Shown: positions 40,830-51,269 of the stretch, in pieces
Layout: every line of letters begins with the position of its first letter
Position numbering within the stretch: the stretch's first letter is position 1
NCBI GenBank assembly: GCA_013398015.1
Contig: VZRR01002165.1
Span: 62,001-126,000 of the forward strand
Direction: 5' to 3'
Source: Oreocharis arfaki
Taxonomy: Eukaryota > Chordata > Aves > Passeriformes > Paramythiidae
DNA: 64,000 nucleotides
Position numbers and translations under genes: made by a program
The notes under the pieces: model-generated
Seen by the model: the letters and a program-made list of their open reading frames with translations, nothing else
Database searches by the model: none
Told to the model about the DNA's origin: nothing

Positions 40830-41010
40830 GAGTGACGAGTTGCCTGGACGTGCAGGTGCTGCTGCGGACACCAGGGGGCGGAACCGCCCCGGCTGCGGCT
40901 CCGGGGACTCCGGGATGCGGTTCCACCCTTTCCACGGAATTTCAACGGAGGAGAGGCAACCCGCGAGATGCCTCGCAGCGGAACGCTCTGTAGCGGCTGT
41001 GTTGCTAACA
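40830..41010. promoter_or_regulatory. CpG-dense islet (only one in the window)
   Basis: About 19 CpG dinucleotides fall in roughly 180 bp, in a window that is otherwise CpG-depleted. GC content is clearly raised and a strong CTCF-like motif sits near the left end. CpG retention points to germline hypomethylation, as in promoters or constitutive CTCF sites. It is shorter than standard CpG-island thresholds, and no first exon is recognised on either strand, so a distal element or an unannotated non-coding promoter are both possible. Confidence 0.5.
40867..40880 (+). promoter_or_regulatory. Strong CTCF-like motif inside the CpG islet
   Basis: ACACCAGGGGGCGG contains the high-affinity CTCF core CACCAGGGGGC in forward orientation. 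The canonical motif has C where the first A stands. With the reverse-oriented match at 48872 it would form a convergent pair about 8 kb apart, the arrangement preferred for loop anchors. Binding is inferred. Confidence 0.55.
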
Positions 41011-42009
41011 ACGCACTTGAAAAACTTAATTTTTTACTATACAACTTGAAGCATCCTCCCGTGAGTGTCTCACCACCTGGGTAGGACTAAAAGCGCAAAG
41101 AGCTGATCTGGAACATCAGTGAGTTCTTACACCTAAAGGTGTTTTGCAGCGTGGCCTGCCTGCCTCTTCATGGCAGAAAGGAGCTGTGAAGTGGAACTGC
41201 TGGCAACGTGTATGATGATAGAATAAATAGATTTTAAACGTTTTTAAATACAGGCTAATAATAAATACCACAGCATTCTTCTCCAGTCTTGTGGTATATG
41301 TGCTGAAGTGAGAAATCCTTTCACATTATTGTCAGGATTCAGCTTTCCATGCAAAATCAATTCTGATGATAGCACCAGCATTTAGCTGATCTCAAAAGGC
41401 TGTTCCATTGTGTTTGTGAAGTCAACCCCTTATTACTTGTCTGTAGAAATTCATATACAATATGCTGAAACGTTTGCAGATAAATATCTCAGTGTACATC
41501 ATTGCATCTCTTATTATGGAAATTGCTGTGATCATTTAGATGCAATAGATTTGGGACTCTCTAGTTAGCAACACGGTTTCTGCTGAATAAATGAAAGAAA
41601 AATATTGATAGGTAAATTTGCTTCAGCAAAATGAGAAGAAAAGCGTAAAACCTAATAAAGCAAGGCTGTTCAATTAAAAAGCTGATAGTAAAGGACATAG
41701 CTATTTATGGAAAAAAAACCCCCACAAAACAAATTGAAGAAAATTTCAACAGTGGATCTTGACATACAAATTAAGTAATAAATCGGTTGAAAGGATTTTT
41801 GTTACTTATCTTGGTCTAAAGAAGCAACTACATAATTGTAATTGACCACAGTTTAACCCATTTGCAGTTCACTGTTCAGTGAATATTTTTAGGATAAGCA
41901 ATTTGAGTTGTAAAAGGATATTGAGATGAATGTGACATGGCTTGCCTTAGTGATATCTGAAGCATAAAATGTCTATCTTCAACCTATAACCTCGTAAAAA
42001 TAGAGCTAA
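41011..42009. other. AT-rich non-coding DNA
   Basis: There is no gene, repeat family or RNA that I recognise. A short A/C tract lies near 41708-41735. Confidence 0.55.
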
Positions 42010-42110
42010 TGTACGTGAGCATGGTGCCGTTCATTAGCATGTCAATGGTGATTCTTTAACACGGTGCCGTTAAATTACTGTGGTGATAATTGAGACATTA
42101 AAAAAAGACA
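42010..42110. promoter_or_regulatory. Enhancer-like element with a 40-bp-spaced direct repeat
   Basis: GGTGCCGTT occurs at 42023-42031 and again at 42063-42071, exactly 40 bp apart, each followed by an ATTA-containing A/T-rich part. The second copy contains CCGTTA, which fits the MYB core CMGTTR. The stretch is non-repetitive and keeps several CpGs in AT-rich surroundings, as conserved non-coding elements often do. No coding frame runs through it. Enhancer function is inferred from composition and motif layout only. Confidence 0.35.
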
Positions 42111-45100
42111 GATGCTAGGTCTGTTTCTAGGCTCTTATAACCCTTCAGCAATTAAATTTCAGTGAGCTAACATAACACAGCCAGAGCAAAAATTAACAAT
42201 TGGGAATATTTTTCTGTAATATTTCCTATCTCTAACTGAATTATTATTTTTAAAGGGCCAAATTTTCAATGCTTGCTTGATGTGATTTCGGGATTTCAGA
42301 ATGGGCCAGAGGCTGGCCTGAAGGGGCTGCTCAGGACTCTCATAATGAGGATGAATGGGACATGGATGGGAGAAGTTGTTAGAGGCTGTAGATTGGGTTT
42401 GTTTTCTGCCTGCAAAGCACGGGAAGCTGGAGAATGTGCCAGGGCCAAACCTGGAGTGTACAGGGAAGGTTGAGCTGAAAGGAGACAGGAACAGAGTGAG
42501 AAATAGAGGCAGAGGCGTGGGACAGAGAACAGAGGCTCTCAGTTTGTGTCACTGTGCAGCAAAGTTGCTGTGGTCCTGCTCCTGTCAGTCCTGCTCGCTG
42601 GCAGCAGTGACAGCCTGGCCTCCCTGGTGCCACACCCACGGCTGCCAGAATAAAGGGGTCCCTGCTTGGGAAAACTGCTCCATCACATCCTGCACATGTG
42701 GGAGAGGGGCAGGACTGATGAACACAAATCCCACAGCAAAAGCAAAACCAGCAGATGTGAATCCCACTGACCCTCTGGAATCTGAATATTTTGTTTGAGC
42801 AATTTCATAAATTTTTGCTTTCATAACTCATTTGGAGGGTTGCTTTTCTTTCCCACTTCAGGCCTTCCACATTTTGACATAATAATAAAATTTTTCTGTA
42901 TTTATTAACATCAAGGACATAGGCTATGAAATACCAACTGGAACACCTTGTTTTCTCAGCCAGTAATTGCCTTGTAATGAAGCAGTTTGATACATTGACA
43001 CAGAGCCATTGAATGCTGTAGAGCAAATATGGCATCGTTAGGAGCACTGGCTGCAGCTAAAACTGCCTGCTGTAGATGCTGCTGGCCCCAGGCATCTCTG
43101 CTGGCTTTCAAACTCTCTCCCAAATGGAAATCTAAATGCTGGGTATTTTGTTCAGAGCACTGAAAACCAAGCAGCACAGTGTGCAGTGCAGCACATCCCT
43201 GTGCTCCTGAGACAGCTTCTCATGTAAATCCTCCTGTCAAACCTTGCGGCTGTCAAACCTTGGGGCACAAATTGCAGTTTGCAGCAAACTCTCCCGTGCC
43301 TGAATGGCAAAGAAAATTATAGTGAATGTCCTGTTTCCTCCTCGGTCCTGTTGGATTTTGGAGCACCAGCTGCACTTGCCAAGGTTTAAACTAAACATGG
43401 ATAAACTTTTTGCTCCCCTATGACCTTGGAGAATGTTGGGGATAGCAAATTCCAGGAACTTTCCAGGGAAATGTACAGAGGACTGAAGGAAAAGGTACTG
43501 AGGTCTCTTTTTCAACCCCCTTTCATCCCAGGTAATCTAAATGCTGAAGTTAGCTCATTAGGGGCTCCCAGTGCCATTGCATGTGAGGGTTATTCCCAAA
43601 CAGTACACTGGGACAAGCTGGGTTTCTTTCCCTGTGCTGGAGTGGTTGTGTTATCACACAAGGCACACTGAATAAAGCTGGTATTTGTTGCAGTGGTCTT
43701 TTGCATGCCTGTGCCATGTGTTGTGACACCTTCCAGTGTATCCAGTATTGCAAACTACACATAACAGATTTTATGTAGAGCTGTCTGACAGCTGGAGGGT
43801 CTCTCGTAGTCAAAGGAAATCTCAGGACCTAAGAGCAGCCACATCCACAGGTTAGGAATTTCCAATTCATCAGCAATAAATTGCAGTGTAAAAGTTCTAC
43901 CTGCAGACCATGATTTGTACAAACGCAAATCATCTTATTCTGTGGGTTTCCTTTGAGGTTATGCCTATTTAGACCAAGCAATTTGAATAGTTGGCCTTAT
44001 CTATAGAACAGTGACAGCATATGGTTTTTAAAAAATTCATGTTGCTGTACTTTAAATCAGAGCAAGCATTAGCATCTCAAAAAGCATCATAGCATGGATT
44101 GAATTATCTGTAATAGCTTCAATATGGCAACACCTGGCTCTACAAGTGTCTGAAGTCAGAGCAGGCCATCTGTTAGTGGTCCAGTTGGATGCTTTCTAAG
44201 TACATCCTGCAAGAAAACAAGGACACTGGGGAATAAAGTTGGAGAGAGTCTGAGCAACCTGGACTCAGAATGCCCTGTAGGGCAGCAAAGGAGGAATGCA
44301 TATGGTAAATAAGAGATTTCATTCTGTGTTTCAGTCTGCTGGGAAGGTTGGAGGCACTGTGAAGTTTTTAAATAAAAGCTAGATATAAACTTGGAGACAA
44401 TCACCAGCTGTTCATTTCTCTTCTGGAGCATGTGGAGGAACAAAGGCACATTACAGGCCAACAAAAGGATTGAAACAGCATAGAGCAGCATCTGTGTGGC
44501 ATGATTCCCACAACCGCAGGGGCCTCTATCTTTACAGATGAATTTCGTAATGGCAGTAAGAGACTACTGGGTAATGTCCCTGCCCGGTGTTAAAGATCTG
44601 TCCTTGTGCACGTGTGTGCTAAGTCATGCTCCGCTCTGCACACACGTGGCTGTGTTCAGCAGGATGTCTGCAGCAGAACTGTTCTGTGAGGAATGAGCCT
44701 TTACTCAGGCAACGCTGGCTGTAGATCCTCTAATGCATAAAAGCTGCTGCTTGTGGTGTTAAAGCTGAACTCCAATGCCTTCGCCACATTCTTGGGGACT
44801 GGCAGCATGGCCCCTGGCATGCAACTATGTGCAATTAAACTCCCTGTGCTGGCAAGAGAAGAGCCCAGACAAGAATATAGAGCACCAAAACCCTCGAGGT
44901 CCTGGCTGGCCATGAGGATTGATGTGAGGGGCTCTGGCAGACACCACCCATTCTGTTTGTTTCTGGCACGAGGTCTCCTTGTGTTTGTTGGTTTGCTTTT
45001 AAGGCAGAAGAGAGCAGGGGGAGGATTGTCTGTGTGCCCCACCTGGCCTGACCAGCACTCTTTTTCAGGCTGTGTCTCCAAGGTGATCTCTTCCCCAGCT

Positions 45101-48100
45101 GTGCATTGCACATGGGAAATACTCTGGTGCATTAACAGAGCTCATGTGAGACATTCACTCAGCACGGACCCTGAGCAGAAGGGCAAGCCAGGATACTGCT
45201 GAGAGAGTCAGGAGCAGACATGCTGTCAGACCCCTAAGGAAGGAAAGAGACTTTTTAGAGAAGCTGTGATGTCGCACAAAGCTGCTGTCTCCAGAGGTGG
45301 CACTGAAAGCTGCTTGGTCTAAGAGCAGGCCTGGAGGAGGTTTGCCCTGACAGGATGTGAAGAGAGGTCTGGCTCACTGCTTTCTCTTTGAGCTGTCAGG
45401 TCAGAGGTTTTGCTATATTGGAAGTTTGTCTAATTTATGTTCTAACAAAATGTTAGAGCAGAGATTCAGAGCTTTCTTTGTCAGCTTCTACCTCACCTAG
45501 CATCAGCAGGTGATTCAGCTCCTGTGTGTCATCTAGTGAGTAACCTTCCCTTTTCTAGCAAGTTCAGCTTTGGAGAGCCCTAATTTGTTTTCACAGAGAG
45601 CAGAACAAAAGTGGTATCTATCTCCCTGGCTGTAAGAAAGCAGGCTTGGAGGGGCGAGGCTGCAGCCCTTGCTGTCCTTGTGGCATTCCTGCTGGTTTCA
45701 GTTCCTCAAGCGACGGTACCGTGGCACATGGGATGGAAAGTGACTCTGTCTCTGCTACTTTTGTCTCCACCACGATTTAAGGAAATCAATCACAGCCAGT
45801 AACTTTTAAGAACTTGCTTCTCTGTCATGTAGTGCCAGGGGGAGTGGATATTGCTAGCACAGAAAACAGTTTCTTATTCATTCTTATTCTTATTCAAATG
45901 CCCTTAATACTATAGGTAAAGGAAAGCCATCCTGAGCATGCTGTGTTCATGTGTTCTCTTCACATAAAATGAATTCAGTAACACCAATTTAATTATCATT
46001 AGGAAAGGCTAAATTGTTGGTTGTCTACACATTAATGTCTGTGTTCTTCATGTAAAAACTGCTCCCTACCAGTGCTTGAAAGGGGTTTCAATCCTGCTTC
46101 TCCATGTGTGAGCACATGCCCAGTTTTGCCATGAGTACGTTGTCCAGGATAGCACAGTGGAACAGGAACATAAATGTTCTCAGTATGTGAATCCTGTTCT
46201 TTTTGCTCAGCTATAATTTGGATAAAAACCAGTAGAAATACTACCTAGTGCATTAAATAATGGAAACGACATTCTCATGCATGAACTTTCCAATTGCCTT
46301 GCTGGGGAGCACGTGGCCTCATCACCAGCACAGCACGAACAGCACAATCTGCACAGGCTGTTCTGTCAAAAGTGCAACCAGCCTGACTTGGTGGGACTGA
46401 GAGCCTTTACACTGACAAATTTGCTCAGTGTGTGCTGTGCTGGATAATGATGGTTAGCTTACTGCTTAGCTGAGACATCAAGAACAAAAGGGGAGAGATA
46501 AACACGAACCTTGTAATCAAAGGAGAAAAGAAAAGCCTTCTTTTCACTTGTATTTTTGTTGGCATCCATGCTGGTGTAATCCAAGCTCCTGAGCTTTACA
46601 TTTGCATTTAGTAAAAGCTTCCAGGCCACCTCCTCTAGTCTGAAATGTATCGATCAGGAGATATGTCCTGATGGCATCCTCTCCTCTGGAACACAGGAAG
46701 GGCTGAAAGGCAGCTGTCTCTGCAGACAGAGCTCATCCTTGTGCTGCAGAAGGTGCCAAACAGTGATTACAGAGGTTTGGACTTGGCAGTGCCCCTTCCT
46801 GCAATAAGCATCCCTGAACAGGATGCGTGCATGAATAGAGAGCTGTCATTCATTTCAATATTTTCCCTTATTTGTGGCAGACATCCCAACATTCACGCAT
46901 GTTTACCAAATGTATAAAATTATATTGTTATGATTCTGCACTGGAAACCATTTGCTCCTGTGAGGAAGAAAATGGAAACTACATGAGAAAGAAATGGCGG
47001 GGCAGCTTAGAATTTATCTGTCCTGTATTAACAGGAGATTGATCAGCATTTTAATTTTTGCTCTAAGATATTTCCTGTGTCAGTCTTGAGATTTGAATGC
47101 TAATCTTGCTCACTAGAAGATCATGTAATGTTGCCTTGGTGTGGGGTATAGCAGGCAAGTGCCTATACTGATTTTAATGAATATGAAAAATGCCAGGGCT
47201 TCAAAGCTTTCGTTTTCACAGCCTTCATTATCTGCTCTCTATGGAACATTTTTTTTGTGGTCTTTTCGTGTCTTATATGAGAATTTACTGACTTTCAGAA
47301 TCTAATCAAAATATTTGGGTCATAGTTGCTAGATTAATGCTTTTCTTCGTAGTAGAGAATTAACAAGGAGGAAATATTTGGTATGGGGAATTTTAAATGT
47401 AAGTGAAACTTGCGGATTCAGTTTTGGTCAAGAGTTTGCAAATAATATTTCCGTGCAGGCTAGGGTTGATCTGCAAGTCTCCACAAAACACGTGAAAGCC
47501 ATTTTTTTATTTGAATGTGCCTGGGGCTTCACATCAAGACATGAAAGTGCTTTTCTTATTCCTTGTGCAAGAGAGCCCAGAGTGTGATGACAGGTTAAAG
47601 TTGTCCATCTACTAGGGGTCTGTGCAGTCTGTCTTACCCAGCAATGGCAGCCTCTATATTCAAAGCAATCACCTTGCCATGAAAAATCATAAATGCTTAG
47701 TGGGCTGTGTGCTAATGGCACATAAGTCTTTCCAGCTGCCAAATGTGAAGGAGAACAGTTCCATGGAGGTCTCCTGGGCTGGTACAGCCCAACCATGTCT
47801 TTACTCGAGCTTCATTTTTATGGAAAGCTGTCATGGAACCATGATAATCAAGCGACCTTCTATGAAAACACAGCTGCTTTGGCTGCTGTTTGTCAAAGAT
47901 TTGTTACAGGAGAAAATGAAAAGCACTGGTAGAATGTCAGATGTGTGTACAGTCATCCTTCCAGATCCTGTGTGTGAGAATCACAGGGAAGAAAAATTGT
48001 TTTTTACATGTGTCTTCCTCCATTTGACCTATGGTTTGAGGAAAGAAACTCCTCTCCATCCAAGGTTATAGGTTGTTTTAATGAAGAAGATATGGGTTTG

Positions 48101-48719
48101 CCCTTCTTGGTATTTACATTTTGAAATCAAAGTACAAATTTTAGATTATGTTAAGGGTGATTATCCTTTAAACCTGTGCTTTGTTTTGTCTTGCATTTTA
48201 TATTCTCATTTATAGTCTATTGAATATGTGCATGCTGTTATCATTCCAGGCTAAGTGCAGTTCCAGATCCTTAATGAAGCATTAATGTAGGAGGCAGTAA
48301 AAGATGCCTCCACTACTTGCTTAATTAGCTTTTCCTCTACCACCACTTCCCTGCTACTTTAGGCAGCTGTAACTTCGAAAATAGATCTATTGGCATTTTC
48401 ATTACAATATTGCTGATAACTTGGGACGAGCATCCCAATTTACTGGTTAGATGGACCCATACTCCAGAGCGTGGGAGGATTGTCGCTGCACTCCCAGCGC
48501 AGACAGGGGCTGTGGTAAATTCATTTCATTCTCCAGGAGTGCCAAGGTCGTTGATTTGGGAGCTGAGTGTATTGCAAAGAATGCCTAAGTGGGAATGAAG
48601 TTGGATATCCAGGCTTGTCCTCTTTGATTTCAGTAATTCAGGTGAAAATGAGCCCAGCTCCAAGCACCTTGCTTTCTGGGGAGGAGGGGTGAAATCCTGC
48701 AGCTGACTGACACGGACTT
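42111..48719. other. GC-richer non-coding region, unassigned
   Basis: From about 42300 to 42800 and 44150 to 45700 the sequence is GC-richer, with frames of 143-149 codons open on both strands (44701-45132 minus, 44753-45202 plus, 42355-42798 plus). Overlap of long frames on opposite strands and absence of recognisable domains argue against coding. A CCAGAATAAAGGGG word near 42650 could be the polyadenylation part of a decayed LTR, but I cannot define boundaries. The 149-codon frame at 47622-48071 begins at a non-ATG codon and has no recognisable content. Confidence 0.4.
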
Positions 48720-48930
48720 GCAGTGACTACACATTTCCTTATTCCATAGTGGAGACGAGGAGGCAGCTGCAGCCAGAGGCTGAAAGGAGCAGCAGTAGCA
48801 GGTTAATCTGCTGTGCTGAGAAACGCTGCTGCTGGCTTTGCAAGGGTCAGGAGAGCAGCAGCGAGGCTGCTCTGCCCCCTAGACTGCTGGAATGACAGGA
48901 GTCGTGAGCTACGGAGTGCAACTGCTTGAG
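48720..48930. promoter_or_regulatory. GC-rich GCAGC-repeat stretch with a CTCF-like site
   Basis: The stretch is rich in GCAGC/GCTGC words and GC-rich relative to its flanks, and it contains a reverse CTCF-like motif at 48872-48886. The frames through it encode low-complexity Ala/Leu/Ser-rich peptides and are not convincing. A regulatory element is the best reading. Confidence 0.3.
48872..48886 (-). promoter_or_regulatory. CTCF-like motif, reverse orientation
   Basis: CTGCCCCCTAGACTG matches the reverse CTCF pattern CTGCCMYCTRSTGG over its first eleven bases, with mismatches near the end. The forward motif at 40867 faces it. Confidence 0.35.
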
Positions 48931-49850
48931 TGACAGCTGGAGATAGGGGATCTGATCTCTGGCTGAGGGGAAGAGTCTGTTTTCCCGATAAAGCAAGCAT
49001 TGCATGGCTCGGCTTATGGTGGGAGAAGTTTGAAAACACTGAAATACAAGGAGTTTTATGGTGTGGAATCAGGTTACACATGAGTTTGTACAAAAGTCAG
49101 AGCAATCTAGAGCAAAGGATCATTCGAATATTTGGGGTTTCATGATGTTTGATGAGTGTTCATGTTGTGGTAGTTTGTGGGTGGTTTTTTGTCCAAATGA
49201 ATGGGAAAGGGACAGACTGGAAAGAAAATTAGGGAGTGAAATGTAAGGAAAGAAATTTCAAGGTCCTCAAGTTTTTGCAGGTATTGTGACAAAACGATTT
49301 CTTTTTCTCCTGTTTTGGTAAGACTGAAGAAGTCCATCACGAGTCTGTTGAAATTTATGCACTCTACAGGCTTTTTCCTGCAGAATTGTTTTTTCAAATG
49401 AAAGTGCAGAAGGAAGAGAACTGTAAGTAAATTACAATTTCTTGCTCTATCTTTCCCTCTAGTCTATTAAAATCCATCGTGCTGTCTGCAAAGAGAAGTG
49501 CACTGAGTTGTATTCCAACTGGGAAGAACACTGGCATAAATATGTGCTGTAATTAATAGCTGTTCATTCAACATCTGCTGGACAGAGCAAACACCACGGC
49601 CTCAAACCCACCATCGTTGGCTCTGAATGGGCAGTTGCGTTTTTGTCAACCCTGGCATAGATTGTACCTATTTGAGGGCTTCTTAATCACTGTAAATATC
49701 TTACAATATCCTGAGAGACAAATGTTATCAGAAGCTTGCTGGAATATTGCACTGCCTTTTAATGACAGGCAAGAGACCCCCGCATAGGAAATATGAATTT
49801 TGCTGCATCTGCTCTGGGTAAGGTTGAAATTGGAAGGTAACTTTAATGTT

Positions 49851-49895
49851 TATTTGTTTTGTGGTTTGTGGTTTGTTTTGTTGTTGCTGTTTTTT
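49851..49895. repeat. G/T-rich low-complexity tract
   Basis: TTTGTTTTGTGGTTTGTGG-like sequence ending in a T run. It resembles the tract at 35031-35150. Confidence 0.55.
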
Positions 49896-51253
49896 TGCTT
49901 ATGGTCCCGGTAGCATTGCTAAGATGTAAGGAAAGGTTCTTCTGTAGGTGCTCAGCCTAAAATAACAATGTAGGTACAGGTTTTTAATAAGAAGCAGGGG
50001 ATTTATGCATATCCCTGTGTGTGCACTCACCTTGAAGGTTTAGTATTAAATATTTTATGTTTTCTATTCCTGTCTCTAGTGTGTTTGAGTGTATAGTAGA
50101 GGCATGGTAATTATAGAGAACAGAACAAGGAACATATGCCAACAAGGAAGATAACTTCAATAGGCCTCTGTAGCTCGTCTGCAGCAACATAAAGGATAAT
50201 TCTTACATTTTCTGAAGAACAAAGTCAAGGACATTACCAATATTTCATTATATAGGTCCACTAATGGCTACAGTGACAATTGAAGAATATTCTTTATTAC
50301 AGGATTTCATCTAGGCTGTACATGCATATGTTCAGCTAAAACAAATACCCTCCTAAAATTTAAGTAGTGTGTTTTATTTACCCAGTCTTAGCAATCACAC
50401 AGACTCACTCATGCTGACAGTTATTTCATAATGTATACTAATTATCAGTGTATTCAAATAACTTCCAGTCACTGGCTATAAACTTAAAGGTGACTTGACA
50501 AACACCATTGTCCTTATGTATTATCTAGTGCTGTCAAGGAATCAGGATTTTTCCCTTCTCCCTCTACTTATTAAAATCAAATGAGGTGTCTGAACATGCT
50601 GCAGCCCTATGCTACCGTCTACATAAAGTGTTACCATCATTCCTTCACTTGACTCTCTTAAGCACAAAATTTGTGGAACATGGGTACTTTTTAACCTTGT
50701 TGGTGAAAGGAGGCTGGTTTTGAGATTCTTTAAATGTGGGGGAAAATAATCCCCGCTCTGAGGGGATGATGACAGTGTTTCATCCACATGTTTCTATGTA
50801 AATCTAATACTGAAACAAGATGAAATCTTCAGGAATCCTAAACTACTGGATAATCCACTCTACTCTCAACGGGAATTCAGGCTGGAGGCAGTGCTATCCC
50901 TTACTAAACCTATTGAAACCAGCAGGAGGTTTTCACCTATTTCGGTGGGTTTTGGATTACACCACAGTAGCTTTTGAAACCAACACGTGGTGTATGTTCT
51001 GTGTAAAATCAAACTGGTAGCAGGCAGTCTCCTCACTGAGGCTGTTTTATGCTCTCAGGCACATTTAGAGCCCACATCTCTCTGACAGGGGTGGAGTCAC
51101 CTGGGTGTTCCGTGCTTCTGGGCCACACATATCCAGGATTTTATCTCGCCTTTCTCTCCTCGGTAAAGCAGTACAACAGAACAGATAAAGCCAAGATTAC
51201 CAGCGTGCTTTGGGACTGCATGATTCATTCCACACATTCATTCTTGCCACAAT

Positions 51254-51269
51254 AAAAAAAAAAAAAAAA
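51254..51269. repeat. 16-A run directly after AAT, possible retrotransposed tail
   Basis: The sequence CCACAAT runs into 16 A, so an AATAAA-like signal merges directly with the A tract. This could be the tail of a retrotransposed RNA on the plus strand, with an unrecognised body upstream (about 51050-51250, GC-richer). True processed copies usually keep 10-30 bp between signal and tail, so a plain microsatellite is equally likely. Confidence 0.35.

Noticed and set aside
46645..46672. Small palindrome ATCAGGA...TCCTGAT
   Set aside because: Seven-base arms are common by chance in 64 kb, and nothing nearby gives it meaning.
14223..48071. The longest open frames (156 codons at 14223-14693, 149 at 44753-45202 and 47622-48071, 147 at 42355-42798) as genes
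   Set aside because: A rough expectation for random 64-kb DNA at this composition already gives one or a few frames near 150 codons. Most of these overlap long frames on the other strand in GC-rich patches, some start at non-ATG codons, and none shows a recognisable domain.
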